Position numbers and translations under genes: made by a program | Origin: CAG-217 sp963605415 | GTDB lineage: Bacteria > Bacillota > Clostridia > Oscillospirales > Acutalibacteraceae | DNA length: 55,481 nt | Direction of reading: 5' to 3' | Assembly (NCBI GenBank): GCA_963605415.1 | Contig: CAVCUL010000013.1 | Location: 1 to 55,481, forward strand | Notes under the pieces: generated by a model | The model's input: the letters and a program-made list of their open reading frames with translations, nothing else | What the model was told of the DNA's origin: nothing | The model's database searches: none | In this document: one piece after another, positions 47,032 to 55,481 of the stretch | How the letters are laid out: each line of letters begins with the position of its first letter | Position numbering within the stretch: the first letter of the stretch is position 1

Positions 47032-48318
47032 ATGCTGGATATGAAATTTGTGCGGGAAAATCCCGAACTGGTAAAAGAGAACATCAAAAAGAAATTTCAG
47101 GACGAGAAGCTGCCCCTGGTGGACCAGGTGATCGAGCTGGACGAGCGCCGTCGTGCCGCCATGACCAAGGCGGACGAGCTGCGTGCAAACCGCAACAAGC
47201 TGTCTAAGGAGATCGGCGCCTTGATGGCTCAGGGCAAAAAGGAAGAGGGCATGGCCCTGCGCCAAAAGGTGGCAGACCAGGCCAAGGAACTGGAAGAGCT
47301 GACCAAAGAGTCCAACGAGCTGGGCGAGCAGGTCACCAAAATTATGATGACCATTCCCAATATCATTGACCCCAGTGTGCCCATCGGCAAGGACGACAGC
47401 GAAAATGTGGAAGTGCAGCGCTACGGTGAGCCGGTGGTGCCGGACTTTCAGGTGCCGTACCATACGGACATTATGGAGCGCTTTGACGGCATTGATCTGG
47501 ATGCCGCCCGCAAGGTGGCCGGTAACGGTTTCTATTACCTGATGGGCGACATTGCCCGGCTGCACTCTGCGGTGATCAGTTATGCCCGCGACTTTATGAT
47601 CGACCGGGGCTTTACCTACTGCGTGCCGCCCTTTATGATCCGCTCCAATGTGGTCACCGGCGTGATGAGCTTTGCCGAGATGGACGCCATGATGTACAAG
47701 ATCGAGGGCGAGGACCTGTACCTGATCGGCACCTCCGAGCACTCTATGATCGGCAAATTCATTGATACCATCACCCCGGAGAGCGAGCTGCCCAAGACCC
47801 TGACTTCCTACTCCCCCTGCTTCCGCAAGGAGAAGGGCGCCCACGGTATTGAGGAGCGGGGCGTTTACCGGATCCACCAGTTTGAGAAGCAGGAGATGAT
47901 CGTGGTCTGCAAGCCGGAGGAGAGCAAAATGTGGTTCGACAAGCTGTGGCAGAACACGGTGGACCTGTTCCGCAGCCTGGATATTCCGGTGCGCACCCTG
48001 GAGTGCTGCTCCGGCGACCTGGCCGATCTGAAAGTAAAGAGCGTAGATGTGGAGGCCTGGTCCCCCCGTCAGAAGAAGTATTTTGAGGTTGGCTCTTGCT
48101 CCAACCTGTCCGACGCCCAGGCCCGCCGCCTAAAGATCCGCATTAAGGGCGAGCACGGCAACTACCTGGCCCACACCCTGAACAACACGGTGGTGGCGCC
48201 CCCCAGAATGCTCATCGCCTTCCTGGAGAACAACTTGCAGGCAGACGGCAGCGTGCTGGTGCCCAAGGCTTTACAGCCGTATATGGGTGGCACAGAGCGT
48301 CTGGTGCCGAAAAAATAA
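47032..48318 (+). CDS. serS: Seryl-tRNA synthetase
   Basis: 428 aa, class II synthetase charging tRNA-Ser. N-terminal coiled-coil arm (about 28-105), then motif 2 (SPCFRKEKGAHG...RGVYRIHQFEKQEM) and motif 3 (GEHGNYLAHTLNNTVVAPPR). Length is normal. AGGAGAATAAAAGT precedes the ATG and the gene follows parB by 4 bp; serS close to parB is common in clostridia. Confidence 0.96.
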   Translation: MLDMKFVRENPELVKENIKKKFQDEKLPLVDQVIELDERRRAAMTKADELRANRNKLSKEIGALMAQGKKEEGMALRQKVADQAKELEELTKESNELGEQVTKIMMTIPNIIDPSVPIGKDDSENVEVQRYGEPVVPDFQVPYHTDIMERFDGIDLDAARKVAGNGFYYLMGDIARLHSAVISYARDFMIDRGFTYCVPPFMIRSNVVTGVMSFAEMDAMMYKIEGEDLYLIGTSEHSMIGKFIDTITPESELPKTLTSYSPCFRKEKGAHGIEERGVYRIHQFEKQEMIVVCKPEESKMWFDKLWQNTVDLFRSLDIPVRTLECCSGDLADLKVKSVDVEAWSPRQKKYFEVGSCSNLSDAQARRLKIRIKGEHGNYLAHTLNNTVVAPPRMLIAFLENNLQADGSVLVPKALQPYMGGTERLVPKK

Positions 48319-48332
48319 TAGTGTTCCACGCC

Positions 48333-48368
48333 AAACAGCGCCTGTCTGCGGACGGGTGCTGTTTTTTT
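48333..48368 (+). terminator. Terminator of serS
   Basis: AAACAGCGCCTGTC-TGCG-GACGGGTGCTGTTT followed by a T-run. Confidence 0.88.
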
Positions 48369-48385
48369 GTGGGCGTTGGGTCGTA

Positions 48386-48656
48386 AATCCCTCAGTCAGC
48401 TGCGCTGACAGCTCCCTTTACAAGGGAGCCAAAAAGGTTATAGAGCAAAAGCCTCCCTTGTAAAGGGAGGGGGACCGCCGTAGGCGGTGGAGGGATTAAA
48501 CGGTTAAGCAAGCCCCCCCCTACAAATAACCGCACCACTTTTATGCAATTCCACCAAAAACAATGTGAACGGTGTAACACGCTGGCGGGCGTATTTGAGC
48601 GAATAGGGGAGAAACACCGGGAAAAAGGCGGAAAATTGTTCCGGATCTGGACGATA
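48386..48656. repeat. Short intergenic repeats and AT-rich spacer upstream of adhE
   Basis: CTCAGTCAGCTGCGCTGACAG then CTCCCTTTACAAGGGAG (about 48412-48428) and CCTCCCTTGTAAAGGGAGG (about 48451-48469), followed by about 150 bp with no recognisable gene or repeat. Confidence 0.7.
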
Positions 48657-48674
48657 TTGTGAATTCTGTAACAA
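48657..48674 (+). promoter_or_regulatory. Rex-like operator 1
   Basis: TTGTGAATTCTGTAACAA matches the Rex consensus TTGTTAANNNNTTAACAA at 12 of 14 fixed positions. It lies about 107 bp upstream of the adhE -35 box. Confidence 0.6.
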
Positions 48675-48710
48675 ATGATTTTGGCTTGCACAAAAATATG
48701 CCCAAAAACA

Positions 48711-48728
48711 TCGTTAAAATATTATCAA
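48711..48728 (+). promoter_or_regulatory. Rex-like operator 2
   Basis: TCGTTAAAATATTATCAA matches the Rex consensus at 12 of 14 fixed positions. It is 54 bp (about five helical turns) from the first site and 36 bp upstream of the -35 box. Confidence 0.6.
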
Positions 48729-48763
48729 ATTTTGGTGGTATGGTAGATTTGTGCCCAAAAGGC

Positions 48764-48792
48764 TTGCAAGGACAAGGGCTTTTCAGTATGAT
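48764..48792 (+). promoter_or_regulatory. Promoter of adhE
   Basis: TTGCAA (48764-48769), 17 bp, TATGAT (48787-48792); ATG at 48849 with TTGGAGG upstream. Confidence 0.7.
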
Positions 48793-48848
48793 ATAGGTGG
48801 ATTAGCGGAACCCCGCTATGATAGTAAGTACAACTTGGAGGCTACAAA

Positions 48849-51449
48849 ATGGCAAGAGAAATCATCGACAGCGTAGAAAAGCTGGAGGCGGAGCTGGACC
48901 GTGTGCGCGCAGCGCAGCGGGAGTTCGCCACATACACCCAGGAGCAGGTGGATAAGATCTTCTTTGCGGCGGCTATGGCTGCCAACAAGGCAAGAATTCC
49001 CCTGGCCAAGATGGCGGTGGAAGAGACCGGCATGGGCGTGGTGGAAGACAAGATCATCAAGAACCACTACGCGGCAGAATACATTTATAACGCATACAAG
49101 AACACCAAGACCTGCGGCGTTGTTGAGGAAGACAAGGCCTATGGCATTAAGAAGATCGCAGAGCCTCTGGGCGTGATCGCGGCGGTGATCCCCACCACCA
49201 ACCCCACCTCTACGGCGATCTTTAAGACCCTGATTTGCCTGAAGACCCGCAACGGCATTATCATCTCCCCCCATCCCCGGGCAAAGAAGAGCACCACCGC
49301 TGCGGCCAAGATCGTGCTGGACGCTGCTGTGGCAGCCGGTGCACCGGAGGAGATCATCAGTTGGATCGACGCACCGTCCCTGGATATGACCAACCTGCTG
49401 ATGAAAGAGGCAGACACCATTCTGGCCACCGGCGGCCCCGGCATGGTAAAGGCCGCTTACTCCAGCGGCAAGCCTGCTCTGGGCGTTGGCGCCGGTAACA
49501 CCCCCGCCATTATTGACGACACCGCAGACATTAAGCTGGCGGTGAACTCCATTATCCATTCCAAGACTTTTGATAACGGTATGATCTGCGCCTCCGAGCA
49601 GAGCTGCATTGTGGACAAGAAGATCTACAAGGCGGTGCGCAAGGAATTTGAGGACCGGGGCTGCTACTTCTTAAAAGCGGACGAGATCGACAAGGTGCGC
49701 AAGACCATTATCATCAACGGCGCTCTGAACGCCAAGATCGTGGGCCAAAAGCCGGTGACCATTGCGGCGCTGGCCGGTGTGACCATCCCCGAGGAGACCA
49801 AGGTGCTCATCGGCGAGGTGGAGAGCGTAGACATCAGCGAGGAGTTCGCCCACGAGAAATTGAGCCCGGTGCTGGCTATGTATAAGTCTGAGAACTTTGA
49901 CGACGCACTGGAAAAGGCTGCCCAGCTGATCGCAGACGGCGGCTACGGCCATACTTCTTCCGTCTATCTGAACGCGGTGACCGAGCAGGAGAAGCTGAAT
50001 GCTTTCTCTGCCAAGATGAAGACCTGCCGCGTGCTGGTGAACACCCCGTCCTCTTTCGGCGGTATCGGTGACCTGTACAACTTTAAGCTGGCGCCGTCCC
50101 TGACCTTGGGCTGCGGCTCCTGGGGCGGCAACTCCGTGTCTGAGAATGTAGGGGTCAAGCACCTGGTGAACATCAAAACCGTTGCAGAAAGAAGGGAAAA
50201 TATGCTGTGGTTCCGTGCCCCGGAGAAGGTATATATTAAGAAAGGCTGCCTGCCGGTGGCGCTGGACGAAGTGGGCAATGTAATGCAGAAGAAAAAGGCA
50301 TTCATTGTTACCGACAGCTTCCTGTACAAGAACGGCTACACCAAGCCCATTACCGATAAGCTGGACGAAATGGGCGTGACCCACACCACATTCTTCAATG
50401 TGGCACCGGACCCGACCCTGGCCTGCGCCAAAGAGGGCGTGGCGGCGATGAACGCTTTCCAGCCGGATTGCATTATCGCCGTGGGCGGCGGCTCCGCTAT
50501 GGACGCCGGCAAGATCATGTGGGTGATGTATGAGCACCCGGAAGTAGACTTCCTGGATCTGGCTATGCGCTTTATGGATATTCGTAAGCGTGTGTACACC
50601 TTCCCCAAGATGGGCGAAAAGGCGTATTTCATCGCTGTTCCCACCTCTGCCGGTACCGGCTCCGAGGCGACGCCCTTTGCGGTGATCACCGATGAGCGCA
50701 CCGGCGTGAAGTACCCGCTGGCGGACTACGAGCTGATGCCCAATATGGCCATTGTGGACGCAGACTTCCACATGACCGCACCCAAGGGCCTGACCGCCGC
50801 CTCCGGTATTGACGCGGTGACCCACTGCCTGGAGGCTTACGCCTCCATGATGGCGACCGATTATACCGACGGCCTGGCCATCCGTTCCCTGCAGATGATC
50901 TTCCAGTACCTGCCCCGTGCCTACGACAACGGCCCCAACGATCCGGTGGCCCGTGAGAAGATGGCCAATGCAGCTACTATGGCCGGTATGGCATTTGCCA
51001 ATGCGTTCCTGGGCGTGTGCCACTCTATGGCCCATAAGCTGGGTGCGTTCCACCACCTGCCCCACGGCGTGGCAAACGCACTGATGATCGACTATGTGCT
51101 GCGGTTCAATGCGGCGGAAGTACCTGCCAAGATGGGCACCTTCCCCCAGTATGACCACCCCCACACCCTGGCTCGCTATGCCGAGGTGGCAGACGCTCTG
51201 GGCGTGAAGGGTCGCACGGACGCTGACAAGCTGGATGGTCTGATTAAGAAGATCGACGAGCTGAAAGCCTATGTGGGCATTAAGAAGAGTATTCAGGAAT
51301 ACGGCGTAGACGAAAAGTATTTCCTGGATACCCTGGACGATATGGTGGAGCAGGCATTCGATGACCAGTGCACCGGCGCCAACCCCCGTCTGCCCCTGAT
51401 GAGCGAAATTAAGGATATGTACCTGCGTGCCTACTACGGCAAAGAATAA
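48849..51449 (+). CDS. adhE: Bifunctional acetaldehyde-CoA/alcohol dehydrogenase AdhE
   Basis: 866 aa, normal for AdhE. It reduces acetyl-CoA to acetaldehyde and then ethanol, regenerating NAD+ in fermentation. The N-terminal half is a CoA-acylating aldehyde dehydrogenase with catalytic Cys in NGMICASEQSCIV. The C-terminal half is an iron-dependent alcohol dehydrogenase with GGGSAMDAGKIMW (nucleotide), PTSAGTGSEATPFAVI and the iron ligands in VTHCLEAY, CHSMAHKLGAFHHLPHGVAN. In this family it forms spirosome filaments. Two Rex-like sites upstream suggest control by NADH/NAD+. A kinase-like gene follows after 14 bp. Confidence 0.96.
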   Translation: MAREIIDSVEKLEAELDRVRAAQREFATYTQEQVDKIFFAAAMAANKARIPLAKMAVEETGMGVVEDKIIKNHYAAEYIYNAYKNTKTCGVVEEDKAYGIKKIAEPLGVIAAVIPTTNPTSTAIFKTLICLKTRNGIIISPHPRAKKSTTAAAKIVLDAAVAAGAPEEIISWIDAPSLDMTNLLMKEADTILATGGPGMVKAAYSSGKPALGVGAGNTPAIIDDTADIKLAVNSIIHSKTFDNGMICASEQSCIVDKKIYKAVRKEFEDRGCYFLKADEIDKVRKTIIINGALNAKIVGQKPVTIAALAGVTIPEETKVLIGEVESVDISEEFAHEKLSPVLAMYKSENFDDALEKAAQLIADGGYGHTSSVYLNAVTEQEKLNAFSAKMKTCRVLVNTPSSFGGIGDLYNFKLAPSLTLGCGSWGGNSVSENVGVKHLVNIKTVAERRENMLWFRAPEKVYIKKGCLPVALDEVGNVMQKKKAFIVTDSFLYKNGYTKPITDKLDEMGVTHTTFFNVAPDPTLACAKEGVAAMNAFQPDCIIAVGGGSAMDAGKIMWVMYEHPEVDFLDLAMRFMDIRKRVYTFPKMGEKAYFIAVPTSAGTGSEATPFAVITDERTGVKYPLADYELMPNMAIVDADFHMTAPKGLTAASGIDAVTHCLEAYASMMATDYTDGLAIRSLQMIFQYLPRAYDNGPNDPVAREKMANAATMAGMAFANAFLGVCHSMAHKLGAFHHLPHGVANALMIDYVLRFNAAEVPAKMGTFPQYDHPHTLARYAEVADALGVKGRTDADKLDGLIKKIDELKAYVGIKKSIQEYGVDEKYFLDTLDDMVEQAFDDQCTGANPRLPLMSEIKDMYLRAYYGKE

Positions 51450-51463
51450 GGGAGGTTATCTGT

Positions 51464-52204
51464 ATGAAAGCACTAAAAGAGCGCGAGCATAAAGTCATTT
51501 ATAAAGACGGCGACCAGGTGGTCAAGGTCTTTGACGAGACTTTCTCCAAGGCCGATGTGCTCAATGAAGCACTGAATATGGCCCGGGTGGAGGAGACCGG
51601 CCTGCGGATCCCCAAGCTGCTGAATGTTAGCAAGGTGGACGGCAAGTGGGCGATCACCAGAGAGTATATCGAGGGCACGCCACTGAGCGAGTTGATGGCA
51701 CAGCACCCGGAGAAGCAGGACGAGTACCTGAATACCTTTGTGGATATTCAGCTGGAGATCCTGGGCAAAACCTGCCCCCATCTGAATAAGATCAAAGACA
51801 AAATGCACGCCAAGATCAGCGCCTCCGACTATGAGGCCACCCTGCGCTATGATCTGCACAACCGCTTGGAGGGCATGAAACCCCATAAAAAGGTACTCCA
51901 CGGCGATTACTGCCCCAGCAATGTGATCGTGACCCCGGACGGCCGGTATTACATTATCGACTGGGCCCATGCCACCCAGGGCAACGCCTCTGCGGACGCG
52001 GCCCGCACCTACCTGACCTTTACCCTTGGCGGCCAGAGCGATGTGGCCGAGAAGTACCTGGCTCTGTTCTGCAAAAAGGCAGATATTCCCAAGCAGCTGG
52101 TGCAGCAGTGGATGCCCATTGTGGCTTGCTCCGAGAGCACCAAGCACATTCCCGGCGAGCGGGAAGTGCTGGACCGCTGGGTCAATGTGTTTGACTTCCA
52201 ATAA
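51464..52204 (+). CDS. APH/choline-kinase-like phosphotransferase
   Basis: 246 aa of the aminoglycoside phosphotransferase/small-molecule kinase fold. Catalytic loop VLHGDYCPSNVIV (HGD-x4-N) near residue 145 and the metal-binding DWAHA (usual DFE/DWE position) near 166 are present; the N-terminal lobe has a Lys in DQVVKVF and the Glu of a helix in ADVLNEAL. It lacks the specific marks of known antibiotic kinases that I can recognise, so a metabolite kinase is as likely. It starts 14 bp after adhE with GGGAGG and is probably cotranscribed; a link with ethanol metabolism is unknown. Confidence 0.85.
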   Translation: MKALKEREHKVIYKDGDQVVKVFDETFSKADVLNEALNMARVEETGLRIPKLLNVSKVDGKWAITREYIEGTPLSELMAQHPEKQDEYLNTFVDIQLEILGKTCPHLNKIKDKMHAKISASDYEATLRYDLHNRLEGMKPHKKVLHGDYCPSNVIVTPDGRYYIIDWAHATQGNASADAARTYLTFTLGGQSDVAEKYLALFCKKADIPKQLVQQWMPIVACSESTKHIPGEREVLDRWVNVFDFQ

Positions 52205-52658
52205 TCAGCCCCCCCTCCGTGTTGGGTTCCCTGCCCAACAAGGTGTGTACCCCGACAGTGCGCCCCCCTGCACTGCCGGGGATTTTTTGCAAAATCCCTC
52301 CACCGCCTGCGGCGGTCCCCCTCCCTTTACAAGGGAGGCTGAAAGGTTACAAAATCTAAGCCCCCCTTGCAAAGGGGGGAGCGGCGTAGCCGCAGGGGGG
52401 ATTGGCCGAAGGCATTGACAAAGGAATAGGGCGGCACGATGTGGGCATCGTGCCCTACATCGTCAACATTGACTCCATATTGCTTGTGGCGGATTTTTAA
52501 CAAAATCCACCCCGCGCGCATTCCGTAATGTTTCCTCCTCCCAAAAAGGCTTATGCCTTTTTGGGGACCCCGTGAAAAGATCGTAGGGCGGGGGCTTGCT
52601 CCCGCCGCTGCTGTGATCCCCACCCCTCTGCATAATCCCCAAAAAATGTTAAATCCTA
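52205..52658. repeat. Block of short intergenic repeats
   Basis: Gene-free gap. Units include CTCCCTTTACAAGGGAGG (about 52322-52339), CCCCCCTTGCAAAGGGGGG with GCGGCGTAGCCGC (about 52361-52393), GGCACGATG...CATCGTGCC (about 52432-52454) and GGGCGGGGGCTTGCTCCCGCC (about 52587-52606). Confidence 0.72.
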
Positions 52659-52687
52659 TTGACAGGGTATGCTTTGTGTGGTATTTT
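52659..52687 (+). promoter_or_regulatory. Promoter of iscS operon
   Basis: TTGACA (52659-52664), 17 bp, TATTTT (52682-52687); ATG at 52722. No IscR-type or other operator is recognised. Confidence 0.65.
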
Positions 52688-52721
52688 TTAATTCAAAGTT
52701 TAGATGAAAGGGCGTGCGGGT

Positions 52722-53897
52722 ATGCAGGTGTATGCGGACAATGCGGCCACCACCAGGATGAGTGACCGGGCGGTGCAGGCCATGCTGCCGCTGCTGCAAG
52801 AGAATTTTGGCAACCCATCATCGCTGCATTCTGTGGGGCAGCGGGCCAAGGAAGCGCTGGAGAACGCCCGGGACAGCATTGCGGCGGACCTGGGGGTTTC
52901 GCCCAAGGAGATTTATTTTACCTCCGGCGGGTCGGAGGCGGACAACCAGGCCATTCGCTCGGCGGCGGCCATCGGTCGGCGCAAGGGCAAGACCAAGATC
53001 ATCTCTTCCGCCTTTGAGCACCACGCGGTGCTGCACACCCTGGCAGCGCTGGAGAAAGAGGGCTTCACCGTAGAGTTGCTGCCGGTGCACGAGAACGGCA
53101 TTGTGCGCCCGGCGGAGCTGGAAGCAGCCCTGGACGAGAATACTTGCTTGGTGACCATTATGGCTGCCAATAATGAGATCGGCACCTTGCAGCCGGTGGC
53201 GGAACTGGGCAGAATCTGCCGTGCCCACGGCGTGCTGTTCCATACGGACGCGGTGCAGGCGGTGGGGCATACCCGGCTGAATATCACACAGAGTGATATT
53301 GACCTTTTGTCCCTGTCTGCCCACAAGTTCCACGGCCCTAAGGGCACCGGGGTGCTGTACGCCCGCCGCGGGGTGGCGCTGACCAATGTGATCGAAGGCG
53401 GCGCCCAGGAGCGGGGCAAGCGGGCCGGTACGGAGAATGTGCCTGCCATTGCCGGTATGGCCGCCGCACTGCATGAGGCCATGGAGAACCTGGACCGGGA
53501 CGCAGCATATGTAACAGAGCTGCGCCGGACTTTGGAAGAAAAGTTAAGCCAAATCCCGGAGAGTCGGATCAACGGCGACCGGGCCCACCGGCTGCCGGGC
53601 ACCCTGAATATGTGCTTTGCGGGCATTGAGGGCGAGAGCCTGCTGCTCCTGCTGGATCAGGCAGGGATCGCAGCGTCCTCCGGCTCCGCCTGCACCAGCG
53701 GCAGCCTGGACCCCAGCCATGTGCTCTTGGCTATCGGCGTGCCGGTGGAGGTGGCCCACGGCTCCCTGCGGCTGTCCCTCAGTGCAGAGAACACGCCGGA
53801 GCAGGTGGCCCATATTGCCGAGACCGTGCCCCGGGTGGTGGCGTACCTGCGCTCTATCAGCCCGGTGTGGGAGAAAATGCAAAACGAGAACGCGTAA
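52722..53897 (+). CDS. iscS: Cysteine desulfurase (IscS/NifS type)
   Basis: 391 aa from ATG 52722 (start MQVYADNAATTRMSDRAV, the family's usual beginning). PLP enzyme that takes sulfur from cysteine for Fe-S clusters. The PLP-lysine is in SLSAHKFHGPKGTGVLY, and the catalytic loop Cys in ASSGSACTSGSLDPSHVL. It heads the iscS-iscU-nadA operon; the nearby Fe-S enzyme NadA suggests supply of its cluster. AAAGGG precedes the ATG. Confidence 0.94.
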   Translation: MQVYADNAATTRMSDRAVQAMLPLLQENFGNPSSLHSVGQRAKEALENARDSIAADLGVSPKEIYFTSGGSEADNQAIRSAAAIGRRKGKTKIISSAFEHHAVLHTLAALEKEGFTVELLPVHENGIVRPAELEAALDENTCLVTIMAANNEIGTLQPVAELGRICRAHGVLFHTDAVQAVGHTRLNITQSDIDLLSLSAHKFHGPKGTGVLYARRGVALTNVIEGGAQERGKRAGTENVPAIAGMAAALHEAMENLDRDAAYVTELRRTLEEKLSQIPESRINGDRAHRLPGTLNMCFAGIEGESLLLLLDQAGIAASSGSACTSGSLDPSHVLLAIGVPVEVAHGSLRLSLSAENTPEQVAHIAETVPRVVAYLRSISPVWEKMQNENA

Positions 53898-53914
53898 AGA
53901 ACAGGAGCAAGAAG

Positions 53915-54340
53915 ATGGCTTTGTATTCCGACAAGGTGATGGACCATTTTATGAACCCCCGCAATGTGGGCAAGCTGGACAACCCCTCCGGTGTGGGCGA
54001 GGTGGGCAACGCCCGCTGCGGTGATATTATGAAGATCTATATTCAGGTAGAGGACGGCGTGATCACGGATGTGAAGTTCAACACCTTTGGCTGCGCCTCT
54101 GCCATTGCCAGCAGCTCCATGGCAACGGAGATGATCAAGGGCAAGCCCATTGACCAGGCGCTGGCGCTGACCAATCAGGCGGTGGCTGAGGCACTGGACG
54201 GCCTGCCGGCGGTGAAAATGCACTGCTCCGTCCTGGCCGAGGAGGCCATCAAGGCGGCGGTGAAGGATTATTATGACAAGAACGGTATTGCCTACGACCC
54301 GGCGGCCTTTTGCCCCGGCGACTGCGACCATTGCCATTAA
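53915..54340 (+). CDS. iscU: Fe-S cluster scaffold IscU
   Basis: 141 aa from ATG 53915 (AGGAG upstream). The three scaffold cysteines are in GNARCGDIMKIYI, NTFGCASAIASSS and VKMHCSVLAEEAI. A Cys/His-rich tail CPGDCDHCH, also known in NifU-like clostridial proteins, follows. It receives sulfur from IscS and passes clusters to targets. It lies 17 bp after iscS. Confidence 0.94.
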   Translation: MALYSDKVMDHFMNPRNVGKLDNPSGVGEVGNARCGDIMKIYIQVEDGVITDVKFNTFGCASAIASSSMATEMIKGKPIDQALALTNQAVAEALDGLPAVKMHCSVLAEEAIKAAVKDYYDKNGIAYDPAAFCPGDCDHCH

Positions 54341-54367
54341 CGACCCGGTGTAAGGGAGGAGAAAACC

Positions 54368-55282
54368 ATGATACGGGATATACAAGATGAGATCATGCGG
54401 CTGAAAAAGGAGAACGATGTGTGTATTCTGGCCCATTTGTACCAGAACGACGCCATTTTAGAGGTGGCGGACTACACCGGTGACTCCTTTGCCCTGGCCA
54501 AGCTGGCCCAGACCGTGCCCAACAAGACGGTGCTGATGTGCGGCGTGCGCTTTATGGCAGAGACGGTAAAGATGTTGGCCCCGGACAAGCGGGTGCTGCT
54601 GAGCAACCCGGACGCCGGTTGCCCCATGGCGGAGCAGATGGACCGGGAAGTGATCGAACAGGTGAAAGAGAACTACCCGGACTACACGGTGGTGGCCTAT
54701 ATCAACACCACGGCGGAGTTAAAGACCGTGTGCGATGTGTGTGTCACCTCCTCCAGTGCGGAAAAGGTGATCCGCAAGATCGACAACGACAAAATTCTCT
54801 TTATCCCGGACTGCAATCTGGGGGATTATGTGTCCCGCCAGGTGCCGGACAAGACCTTTAAGCTGCTTAGCGGCGGCTGCCCCACCCACGCCCGGCTTAC
54901 GGCCCGGGATGTGCAGGCGGCCAAGGCCAAGCACCCCCAGGCGCTGTTTTTGGTGCACCCGGAGTGCGTGCCCGCCGTTGTGGAGCAGGCGGATTATGTA
55001 GGCTCCACCACCGGCATTATGAACTATGCCATCCAGAGCGACGCCAAGGAATTCATCATCGGCACGGAGAACAGCATTTGCGAGCACCTGCAAATGCAGT
55101 GCCCGGACAAGCGCTTTTACCCCCTGTCCAAGGACTGCGTGTGCCATAATATGAAAGCCACCACCCTGGGCGATGTGCTGGGCTGCCTGCAAGGCAACGC
55201 CGGTGAGGAGATCACCGTGCCCCCGGAGATCGCGGAAAAGGCCGTGCGCTGCATTGACCGTATGATCGCCCTGTCCGAGTAA
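54368..55282 (+). CDS. nadA: Quinolinate synthase NadA
   Basis: 304 aa, 4Fe-4S enzyme making quinolinate from iminoaspartate and DHAP in NAD synthesis. AHLYQNDAILEVADYTGDSF near the N-terminus and three cluster cysteines in VLMCGVRFMAET, HPECVPAVVEQAD and the CVCHNM block near the end. NadB and NadC are not in this window. GGGAGGAG precedes the ATG; a terminator follows. Confidence 0.95.
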   Translation: MIRDIQDEIMRLKKENDVCILAHLYQNDAILEVADYTGDSFALAKLAQTVPNKTVLMCGVRFMAETVKMLAPDKRVLLSNPDAGCPMAEQMDREVIEQVKENYPDYTVVAYINTTAELKTVCDVCVTSSSAEKVIRKIDNDKILFIPDCNLGDYVSRQVPDKTFKLLSGGCPTHARLTARDVQAAKAKHPQALFLVHPECVPAVVEQADYVGSTTGIMNYAIQSDAKEFIIGTENSICEHLQMQCPDKRFYPLSKDCVCHNMKATTLGDVLGCLQGNAGEEITVPPEIAEKAVRCIDRMIALSE

Positions 55283-55304
55283 AACAGAATCGATATAAAT
55301 ACAT

Positions 55305-55330
55305 AAGGACGGCCCCGGCCGTCCTTTGTT
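55305..55330 (+). terminator. Terminator of iscS-iscU-nadA
   Basis: AAGGACGGCC-CC-GGCCGTCCTT followed by TGTTTG, 22 bp after the nadA stop codon. Confidence 0.85.
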
Positions 55331-55334
55331 TGTT

Positions 55335-55481
55335 GTGAAATTCCTCCAACGCCTGCGGGATGATTTCCAAATCCCTCCGTCTGCTCGCACGCTCGCAGCC
55401 ACCACCTAACCGGTGCCCGTCCCCTCTGTCGCTGCGCGACATCTCCCCGCACTGCGGGGAGTCACCCTTTACAAGGGAGGC
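55335..55481. repeat. Intergenic repeats at the window's right end
   Basis: Units TCTGCTCGCACGCTCGCAGC (about 55379), TGTCGCTGCGCGACA (about 55427-55441), CTCCCCGCACTGCGGGGAG (about 55443-55461) and CCCTTTACAAGGGAGG running off the end. The same order is found at about 33410-33520 and 39980-40040. Confidence 0.72.

Noticed and set aside
51464..52204. Antibiotic resistance aminoglycoside kinase
   Set aside because: Only the general kinase fold motifs are present; no feature specific to known resistance enzymes was recognised, and it is cotranscribed with adhE.

Overview
The window is the replication-origin region of a spore-forming, anaerobic, Gram-positive chromosome, most likely a gut member of the Clostridia (Oscillospiraceae/Ruminococcaceae type). 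The reasons are the gene set (dnaA-dnaN-yaaA-recF-remB-gyrB-gyrA; rpmH-rnpA-yidD-yidC-jag-mnmE-mnmG-rsmG-noc-parA-parB), a SleB-like spore cortex hydrolase, a fermentative AdhE with Rex-like operators, IscS/IscU/NadA, an FMN riboswitch in front of ribU, and GC-rich coding DNA. Genus-level identity is not claimed.

Layout. 1-1815: intergenic repeats, then a leftward cell-wall hydrolase and a small membrane protein. 1816-10455: a visibly AT-rich, all-rightward mobilizable element of the Tn4451/TnpX type. It carries tnpV, a Fur/Zur-type regulator, a Cys-rich membrane protein, znuA-znuC-znuB, an OB-fold-like lipoprotein, a strong promoter driving a large structured non-coding RNA with its own terminator, an oriT-like region, a MobV relaxase, tnpW and a large serine recombinase. 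About 70-bp imperfect inverted copies of one hairpin-forming sequence lie at both ends. 10473-12949: leftward zinc/cadmium efflux ATPase and its SmtB-type ArsR repressor. 13028-16594: rightward FMN riboswitch-ribU, a GT2 glycosyltransferase and class II aldolase. 16604-20500: a leftward small protein, folK-folB-ybjQ-folP-folE, and a degenerate LCP-like protein. 20600-22478: origin, with an AT-rich dnaA leader and, between dnaA and dnaN, DnaA boxes, a GC cluster and a DnaA-trio. 22479-31318: dnaN to gyrA, interrupted between gyrB and gyrA by a duplicated gyrB tail, two-hairpin repeats and two YcxB-like genes. 31491-36738: LCP ligase, histidine phosphatase, XRE regulator, MTA/SAH nucleosidase, VanZ-like protein. 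36811-48318: the rpmH-to-parB block and serS, with four parS sites. 48657-55330: adhE with a kinase-like gene, then iscS-iscU-nadA.

How the parts work together. The origin genes (DnaA, beta clamp, RecF, gyrase) and the segregation genes (Noc, ParA, ParB, parS) run rightward over about 27 kb. The ribosome/membrane block (L34, RNase P protein, YidD, YidC, Jag) and tRNA-modification block (MnmE, MnmG, RsmG) lie between them on the same strand. In Bacillus subtilis the rpmH block instead diverges from dnaA. Zinc handling is concentrated at 2.4-12.9 kb: an import operon with a Fur-type box on the mobile element sits directly beside chromosomal zinc export with an ArsR sensor.

The most noteworthy item is the RNA at about 6395-6873. 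It has a consensus promoter (TTGACA-17-TATAAT), many perfect helices, GNRA loops, a tRNA-like T-arm beside an acceptor-like helix, and an intrinsic terminator. I could not assign it to a known family by eye. Short intergenic repeats built around an 18-bp palindrome recur in almost every non-coding gap outside the mobile element.
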